In this document: positions 5,545 to 10,440 of the stretch, piece by piece
Position numbering within the stretch: position 1 is the stretch's first letter
Layout: every line of letters begins with the position of its first letter
NCBI GenBank assembly: GCA_020829485.1
Contig: JAIVFU010000182.1
Coordinates: 1-10,440, forward strand
Direction of reading: 5' to 3'
DNA from: Nostoc sp. CHAB 5834
GTDB taxonomy: Bacteria; Cyanobacteriota; Cyanobacteriia; Cyanobacteriales; Nostocaceae
DNA: 10,440 bases
Position numbers and translations under genes: made by a program
The notes under the pieces: model-generated
Seen by the model: only the letters and a program-made list of their open reading frames with translations
Told to the model about the DNA's origin: nothing
The model's database searches: none

Positions 5545-6702
5545 TTAGTCATCATCATTTTGATCTCTCCAATCTGGTTCGATATAATCAAAATCAATCC
5601 TTATTTTTGTGGTTATTATTTCAACTTCATCTACTTGTATATCTTCGTCAAATTTTCCAGATTCGTCTATTAGTGTTATCAAGACGGTTACATCTAAATC
5701 TTCTTGCTTTTCGATAGTATTGGCTCCTATCCCAACATCTTCGCCATCTATAGAATCCCAAACTGTAAAGTAAAAGTTGCATTCAATACTAATATTAACC
5801 TTAAGCTCTGCCTGAACAACTAAAGTATCATTATCAAATTTTATAGGTCTAAAAATGATGTTAGGTTTCTTGATAATCTTAAATTCATTTTCCTCATGAC
5901 TTACATTCGTGATTTCATCTTCATATTGATAAGAAGAATTAGCTTCTATATAAATATTGAAATCAAAAATTTGGTTTTCTATTGTATGAGTAATGGCTTT
6001 TTTTATAAAATCAAGCTCTCCTTGATAATATTTTTCCGATAATTGTCTACATATATTATAAGGTTTTACTTCTTGAAATAACTCAAAACATTTTGACAAG
6101 CTCTCAAGAAACACAAGATTTTGTGAATGAGTACAATATTGCTTCCAATCATTATCTATTGAAATCACTAAAACTTTTTTCATATTTTTTTTAGCCCATG
6201 ACTCAAGAGACATTAAAGCCATAGCATCAGGAAACTCATTTTTCTTTTTCCCTGTACCTGCAAATGGTGATTTATTTTTGAAATATTTGTTTAACAGTTC
6301 AGAGACTTCTACATTACCTTGAACTTGAATTATTTCTACAGATGTTGTTTCAATAAAATTGTCTAAACGATCATACGCAATTTCTTCTGGTTTCCGCCCT
6401 TGAAAAAGTGATGCTTTTATCAAATCAATATCACCTTCAAATTGACAATATGTTTGGGCATCTTTTAAAAGTCTATCAATATCTGTATACAAAGATTTCG
6501 GTATTTCTTCTAAATGATTGAGAAGTTCATTTTTAACAACTTCAGAAATGATAATTTTTATAGATGTATCACTAAATTGCCCTAGCTGCTTAAGTAACCC
6601 TGATTCTAGCTTTAAGCCTTCAGCCTTAAAAATTGATGTATCTAAACTTATAGCTTGAATTTCCTGTTTTTCAATTAGTTGTTTTATTTTATCAAATTCC
6701 AT
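5545..6702 (-). CDS. PIN-domain nuclease-like protein (DUF4935/PIN_12 type) with acidic beta-rich C-terminus
   Basis: The protein has 385 residues. The ATG at 6702 is preceded by GGAG at good spacing. Residues about 15-205 have the pattern of a PIN RNase: LDTSIF with Asp21, ISEVVKNELL with Glu54/Glu59, NEFPDAMAL with Asp159, and VISIDNDW with Asp183/Asp185. These are the acidic residues expected to bind metal and cut RNA. This arrangement resembles the DUF4935 group; the exact family is my judgement. A helical linker (about 205-245) leads to a beta-rich region (about 246-375) and a very acidic end (DWRDQNDDD). There is no small antitoxin gene beside it, so it is not an ordinary VapBC pair. 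It is strongly A+T-rich, and many such proteins are accessory or defence-related; that role is inference. It is convergent with the unrecognised 463-residue gene. Confidence 0.8.
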   Translation of the reverse strand: MEFDKIKQLIEKQEIQAISLDTSIFKAEGLKLESGLLKQLGQFSDTSIKIIISEVVKNELLNHLEEIPKSLYTDIDRLLKDAQTYCQFEGDIDLIKASLFQGRKPEEIAYDRLDNFIETTSVEIIQVQGNVEVSELLNKYFKNKSPFAGTGKKKNEFPDAMALMSLESWAKKNMKKVLVISIDNDWKQYCTHSQNLVFLESLSKCFELFQEVKPYNICRQLSEKYYQGELDFIKKAITHTIENQIFDFNIYIEANSSYQYEDEITNVSHEENEFKIIKKPNIIFRPIKFDNDTLVVQAELKVNISIECNFYFTVWDSIDGEDVGIGANTIEKQEDLDVTVLITLIDESGKFDEDIQVDEVEIITTKIRIDFDYIEPDWRDQNDDD

Positions 6703-6841
6703 TTTTTTGCTCCTATGAAAACTATGTTAACAAGTGTGTAACTTTTCGATTGCGCTATCTATCCTGCCTCTAAACCCGTAGCTTCGTACTTTATACAAAG
6801 GAAAACTGCTGTAAATAACCTATTTTTGCTTAAGAAGCTGG

Positions 6842-7453
6842 TCATTCTCCTCCAAGCGCTGACTGAATAACTAAATGAGCAATGCCACTAAGTCCAGTCC
6901 CAAATTCTGGAATTATAAATAGAAGCATCATTGCAAAGAGTCCGAATTGGTTATATTGCAGTGGCTTTAGCTGAGGAAAAATCTCACTGAAAACATGAAA
7001 GCCATCGAGTGGTGGAATTGGCAGCAGATTAAACAAAAATAACGTCAAATTAATCCGAGCCGCTAGGTAAAGAAATTCGACACTCAAGAGTCCTGAAAGA
7101 CTAGGGCTAAAGAAAAGTTTGAGCAGCACAATAAATAGAATGCCTAAAGCTAGATTCGACAATGGCCCTGCCGCTGATACCAAAATATTGCCTAGCTTGC
7201 CAGAACGAAACTTAGATGGGTTGACGGGCATTTGTCCCCAAGCTATACCCATGAGACAGAGAAAGATGATCGATTCTTTGCCCATGTGAACTACAGGATT
7301 AAGCGTGAGATGGCCTGTTTGTTGGGGAGTGTTATCTCCCTGACTCATCGCAGCCCAACCGTGAGCAAGTTCATGCAAAGTGATGGAGAATATGACAATG
7401 GCAACGATTCTGAAAAAATGAATCGGGTTTGTGATTAGTGTTTCGATAAACAT
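6842..7453 (-). CDS. M50 site-2-protease-like membrane zinc metalloprotease
   Basis: The protein has 203 residues and is nearly all membrane segments (about 12-32, 60-75, 88-114, 125-145 and 168-186). The zinc motif HELAH (27-31, matching HExxH, Glu28 catalytic) lies in the first segment. The third ligand is Asp150 in NLLPIPPLDGFHVF. SAAGPLSNLALG (93-104) is typical of the family. It belongs to the short M50 group without PDZ or CBS domains, which cleaves transmembrane substrates within the membrane; the substrate is unknown. The ATG at 7453 has no clear ribosome site, but it gives the N-terminus usual for the group. The gene ends 139 bases before the start of the PIN gene on the same strand, with A+T-rich sequence between, so joint transcription is possible but not evident. 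Confidence 0.93.
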   Translation of the reverse strand: MFIETLITNPIHFFRIVAIVIFSITLHELAHGWAAMSQGDNTPQQTGHLTLNPVVHMGKESIIFLCLMGIAWGQMPVNPSKFRSGKLGNILVSAAGPLSNLALGILFIVLLKLFFSPSLSGLLSVEFLYLAARINLTLFLFNLLPIPPLDGFHVFSEIFPQLKPLQYNQFGLFAMMLLFIIPEFGTGLSGIAHLVIQSALGGE

Positions 7454-8213
7454 ATATTCTGGCTTGTGGTATGGTTAAAGCTGAAATCCGCGCTTTCTGA
7501 AGACACGCACGAAAAAGTTATCCAATTTAAAAACTGCAAACCTTGAGAATCAAAGTTGCTCACAAATAAATTAGGTAAGTTATTTTTGCGCGGCTTCCAA
7601 AATTAGTTAAAAAATCTATGGAGATGCTGGTTGTTGAGAATAAAGCGAATCAGTTGCTTGAAATCAGCTTTTTCTCAGCATGATGATAAAAGTTATCATC
7701 TATATCGGCTGCAAGGTATCGAAAAGCTGAGTTAGACAGTATTTAGATAAAAAAATACAAGATTTTGGTAATGCCCCATGTGTGTAATTACAAGCTCATT
7801 ATATACATGTTACTAAAATTACTACGTAAAACACATAGTGATTGTTCGTATATTTTTAAAATTAACTTTACTAACTTTTAGGAGCGTCAATTGCTTGTAT
7901 AGCTCTAAAAATTCAATTAGTAGCATTTAATGGTGTAAACATTACAAGAGATAATACGTAACTTGCCTTAAACTTTTTGTATATAAAGTTATGTATTGCT
8001 AATGATTTCTTAGATGTTTCAGCTTCATCAACCAATATTTGTTCATAACTGACGATAGGTTAATTCTCTGCTAGTTATTGCTTGGTTATATTGAATACTT
8101 TAAAAGTAAATATTATTTACTAAATAATTTAAAAATTAATACAATCATTGGACAGGATATTAACGGCTTATTGGTATTATTTTGATACACCAACGCAATG
8201 ATGATGAACAACA
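7454..8213. other. 760-bp A+T-rich divergent intergenic region
   Basis: No credible gene was found. The region separates the minus-strand M50 gene from the plus-strand symporter operon, so it should hold both promoters. It contains a perfect hairpin (GATGATAA/TTATCATC, 7682-7700). A short 21-codon frame at 7618-7683 has no ribosome site. The right part (about 7740-8160) is very A+T-rich. TTGGAC (8148-8153) and TATTAT (8175-8180) resemble -35 and -10 boxes, but the 21-bp spacing is too long for a convincing call. Confidence 0.5.
7682..7700. promoter_or_regulatory. Perfect short inverted repeat, possible operator
   Basis: An 8-bp inverted repeat (GATGATAA / TTATCATC) with a 3-nt centre lies in the divergent region, over 200 bases from the M50 start and over 500 from the symporter operon start. 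It could be a regulator binding site or a chance palindrome in A+T-rich DNA. Confidence 0.3.
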
Positions 8214-8468
8214 ATGGATGAAGATCAGCGGCGTTCTTATTGGCGTGCTAATACTGCTTTAATTCGTAATCTTTTAATTGTCTGGGCATTGGTTTCCCTA
8301 GTTTTTAGTATTTTGTTAGTTCAACCTTTGAATGCGATACGGTTTTTTGGCGTACCCTTTGGCTTTTGGATGGCGCAACAGGGATCAATCCTGGTATTTG
8401 TGGCCTTAATTTTCATTTATGCCTTTCAAATGGACAAGCTAGACCAAAAATACAATCTCAAGAAGTGA
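8214..8468 (+). CDS. DUF4212 small membrane subunit of a sodium:solute symporter
   Basis: The protein has 84 residues and matches the DUF4212 family in length and sequence: YWRANTALIRNLLIVWALVS (two hydrophobic stretches, about 18-37 and 56-74), LVQPLNAIRFFGVPFGFWMA (35-54) and the end MDKLDQKYNL. Members are almost always encoded directly upstream of a symporter of the acetate/VC_2705 group and are thought to be its partner subunit. Here the stop is 9 bases before the GTG of the symporter gene, and the ribosome site of the second gene overlaps that stop, so the pair is translationally coupled. The ATG at 8214 has only a weak upstream site. An upstream cluster of ATGs (8198-8206) is out of frame with it. 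Confidence 0.95.
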   Translation: MDEDQRRSYWRANTALIRNLLIVWALVSLVFSILLVQPLNAIRFFGVPFGFWMAQQGSILVFVALIFIYAFQMDKLDQKYNLKK

Positions 8469-8477
8469 GGAAAAACC

Positions 8478-10133
8478 GTGTCAGTTGAAATTTGGACTAT
8501 TGTATTAGTTGGACTTTCCTTTCTGGCCTACATTTATATTGGTTGGCAATCACGAGTCGAAAATAGTAAAGACTTCTTTATAGCAGGCCAAGGAATACCT
8601 TCAATTGCTAATGGTGCGGCTACCGCCGCCGATTGGATGTCAGCAGCTTCGTTTATTTCAATGGCAGGGCTGATTTCTTTTTTGGGCTACGACGGTTCTA
8701 TTTATTTAATGGGGTGGACTGGGGGCTATGTACTGCTAGCATTATTACTAGCTCCTTACCTACGGAAATTTGGTAAGTATACGGTGCCAGATTTCGTAGG
8801 CGATCGCTACTACTCTAATATCGCTCGTCTGGTGGCAGTAGTTGCAGCCATTTTCATCTCCCTAACCTACGTTGCTGGACAAATGCGGGGCGTGGGCATT
8901 GTTTTTAGCCGCTTCTTACAAGTAGATATCAATACAGGCGTAATCATCGGTATGGTGATTGTCGGCTTTTTCTCTGTATTGGGGGGGATGAAAGGCATTA
9001 CCTGGACACAAGTAGCACAGTACTGTGTGTTGATTTTTGCTTACCTAATTCCAGCGATTGCGATCGCCTGGTTTCTCACTGGTAATCCTATTCCCCAACT
9101 AGCATTTACCTTCAGTGATATTGGAGAAAAACTCAATCAAATTCAGGTTGACCTGGGTTTTAAGCCGTATACTGAGCCATTTGTCAACAAGTCGATGTTA
9201 GATGTGCTGTTCACCACCATTGCTTTGATGGTAGGCACGGCTGGCTTACCCCATATCATCGTCCGTTTTTACACAGTAAAGAGTGTGCGTGCAGCCCGTT
9301 TTTCTGCTGGTTGGGCATTGCTATTTATTGCCATTCTTTATACAACTGCTCCAGCCCTGTCGATGTTTGCCCGCTACAACCTGATCGATTCCCTGCACAA
9401 TCATACAGTTGCAGAAGTGCAGCAGCTAGACTGGGCGACCAAGTGGGAAAAAACTAAACTTTTGGGTTTTGATGACATAAATAAGGATGGCCGTTTCCAG
9501 TTAACTCCAAATAAAGACACTAATGAAATAAAGATCGACCCAGATATTATCGTGCTTTCCACCCCAGAGGTAGCTAACCTGCCTCCGTGGGTGATTGGCT
9601 TGGTAGCGGCTGGCGGTTTGGCTGCTGCTTTGTCTACAGCATCAGGTTTATTGCTGGTAATTTCCAGTTCCATCGCCCACGATATCTACTACCGGATCAT
9701 AGATTCATCAGCCTCAGAACAGAAACGGGTGTTTGTCGGGCGGATCATGGTAGGTTTTTCCCTCGTCCTCGCAGGCTATTTTGGGGTGAATCCGCCAGGA
9801 TTTGTTAGTCAGGTGGTGGCTTTTGCCTTTGGTTTAGCTGCTGCTAGTTTCTTCCCGGTGATTTTCCTGGGGATTTTCGACAAACGCACCAATTCTGAAG
9901 GTGCGATCGCCGGCATGTTAACGGGTTTAATTTTTACGATAATCTACATTATCGGTGTCAAGTTTGGGGGTATGCAACCCTGGTTTTTTGGGGTTTCTCC
10001 CGAAGGAATTGGTACTCTGGGTATGCTAATTAACTTCGCTGTCACCCTAGTAGTTTCGCGCCTAACGCCACCTCCTCCAGCAGAAATTCAAGCGCTCGTA
10101 GAAGACCTCCGCAGCCCGATTATTGAAGAATAG
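8478..10133 (+). CDS. Sodium:solute symporter, acetate-permease-like (VC_2705 subfamily)
   Basis: The protein has 551 residues with about 13 membrane segments, the normal length and fold of the solute:sodium symporter (SSS) family. Family hallmarks include AADWMSAASFISMAGL (50-65), YTVPDFVGDRYY (101-112) and GGLAAALSTASGLLLVISSS (379-398), the last lying in the helix expected to help form the sodium site. Together with the preceding DUF4212 gene this indicates the VC_2705 group, related to the acetate permease ActP. The substrate is probably a short organic acid such as acetate, which is inference. The start is GTG at 8478, with GAGG overlapping the upstream stop codon. A long hydrophilic loop (about 310-366) contains DINKDGRF (333-340), similar to the start of a calcium-binding EF-hand loop. 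Three HIP1 sites lie inside the gene. A G-rich repeat starts at the stop codon. Confidence 0.95.
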   Translation: MSVEIWTIVLVGLSFLAYIYIGWQSRVENSKDFFIAGQGIPSIANGAATAADWMSAASFISMAGLISFLGYDGSIYLMGWTGGYVLLALLLAPYLRKFGKYTVPDFVGDRYYSNIARLVAVVAAIFISLTYVAGQMRGVGIVFSRFLQVDINTGVIIGMVIVGFFSVLGGMKGITWTQVAQYCVLIFAYLIPAIAIAWFLTGNPIPQLAFTFSDIGEKLNQIQVDLGFKPYTEPFVNKSMLDVLFTTIALMVGTAGLPHIIVRFYTVKSVRAARFSAGWALLFIAILYTTAPALSMFARYNLIDSLHNHTVAEVQQLDWATKWEKTKLLGFDDINKDGRFQLTPNKDTNEIKIDPDIIVLSTPEVANLPPWVIGLVAAGGLAAALSTASGLLLVISSSIAHDIYYRIIDSSASEQKRVFVGRIMVGFSLVLAGYFGVNPPGFVSQVVAFAFGLAAASFFPVIFLGIFDKRTNSEGAIAGMLTGLIFTIIYIIGVKFGGMQPWFFGVSPEGIGTLGMLINFAVTLVVSRLTPPPPAEIQALVEDLRSPIIEE

Positions 10134-10188
10134 GGAATAGGGAGTGGGGAATAGGGAGTGGGGAATAGGGAGTGGGGAATAGGGCATT
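10133..10188 (+). repeat. G-rich 14-bp tandem array (four units) starting at the symporter stop codon
   Basis: Four copies of the 14-bp unit GGGAATAGGGAGTG are present; the fourth is changed at its end. Each unit is made of two related heptamers, like the short tandem heptamer repeats known in heterocystous cyanobacteria. The array begins at the last base of the TAG. G-runs of 3-4 separated by 3-4 bases give strong G-quadruplex potential on the coding strand. Confidence 0.9.
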
Positions 10189-10223
10189 GGGTATTCATTG
10201 CTTATTTCTTTCGCTGCCTCCCC

Positions 10224-10294
10224 TGCTCCCCCTGTTCCCCCTGCTCCCCCTGCTCCCCCACTCCCCACTCCCCACTCCCCACTCCCTACTCCCC
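10224..10294 (+). repeat. C-rich arrays: four 9-bp units then five 7-bp units
   Basis: The 9-bp unit TGCTCCCCC occurs four times (10224-10259, one copy with TGTT). It is followed by five 7-bp units ACTCCCC (10260-10294, one ending in T). The heptamers are the reverse complement of GGGGAGT-type sequence in the array at 10133-10188. The two arrays can therefore form a long imperfect stem with a loop of about 35-70 bases, possibly ending symporter transcripts. Confidence 0.88.
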
Positions 10295-10314
10295 AAGTTC
10301 TTTAATATTTTTCA

Positions 10315-10397
10315 TCACAAGAAACTCACCGAACGGCACGGAAGCCCCTTGGCTTTTAGACAGGGGAGGAAGTGCCAACGGTGGTTTTAACCACCGT
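10315..10397 (+). other. Candidate remnant of an IS200/IS605-type (tnpB) right end with hairpins
   Basis: The stretch AAGAAACTCACC...GGAAGCCCC, then a loop containing CTTTTAGAC, then AGGGGAGGAAGTG resembles the 3' end of tnpB elements in cyanobacteria. There, a GAAGCCCC-loop-GGGGAGGAAGT hairpin marks the right end and the end of the omega-RNA. The stem here is imperfect, which suggests decay. A perfect 9-bp hairpin (ACGGTGGTT/AACCACCGT, 10378-10397) follows. No tnpB gene lies upstream; the array of repeats does. The call rests on memory of the motif, not on a search. Confidence 0.35.
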
Positions 10398-10440
10398 CAA
10401 TATTATCCGTGATGAGGATCTTCGATATACCTTTTAATTA

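Noticed and set aside
5545..6702. VapBC-type toxin-antitoxin module
   Set aside because: The PIN protein is far longer than VapC, and no small antitoxin frame precedes or follows it.
7618..7683. 21-codon plus-strand frame in the divergent intergenic region
   Set aside because: No ribosome site and no recognisable features; chance length.
10158..10412. Proline-rich frames through the C-rich arrays at the right end
   Set aside because: They are produced by the 9-bp and 7-bp repeats in several frames and both strands, without start signals.

Overview
This window looks like a chromosomal stretch from a filamentous, probably Nostoc-like (Nostocales) cyanobacterium. The evidence is five HIP1 octamers (GCGATCGC at 1889, 4815, 8800, 9060 and 9903), A+T-rich gaps, many small palindromic or heptamer-based interspersed repeats, and cyanobacterial-type proteins. 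No rRNA, tRNA, CRISPR array or intact transposase gene was found.

Layout. On the minus strand at the left are two exported proteins: a CcmM/gamma-carbonic-anhydrase-like beta-helix protein that has lost two of three expected zinc histidines (119-1066), and behind a folded leader a 58-residue exported peptide (1365-1541) with a similar signal peptide. Next comes a nested 63-bp minisatellite (1911-2141), then an exported protein made of two Tudor/agenet-like repeats (2259-2648). The C-terminal half of a YbhN/UPF0104-type membrane protein (2922-3422) is bounded on both sides by related interspersed repeats and looks like a gene remnant. A 136-bp MITE-like element with matching 8-bp target duplications lies at 3639-3774.

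In the middle, a long unrecognised plus-strand gene (3933-5324) has a nested stem-loop just upstream and a strong hairpin terminator. Convergent to it is a PIN-type nuclease-like protein with an acidic C-terminal region (5545-6702), and then a compact M50 site-2-protease-like membrane protein (6842-7453). A 760-bp A+T-rich gap precedes a clear two-gene operon: the DUF4212 small subunit and a sodium:solute symporter of the acetate/VC_2705 type (8214-10133).

Downstream of the symporter, a G-rich 14-bp array faces C-rich 9-bp and 7-bp arrays. They could pair as one long stem or form quadruplexes on opposite strands. The last 120 bases hold hairpins resembling the right end of an IS200/IS605-type (tnpB) element.

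The only functionally linked pair that is certain is the DUF4212-symporter operon. No complete new multigene system is evident. The best candidates for new biology are the unrecognised 463-residue protein, the PIN protein facing it, the zinc-ligand-deficient exported carbonic-anhydrase homologue and the repeat structures.
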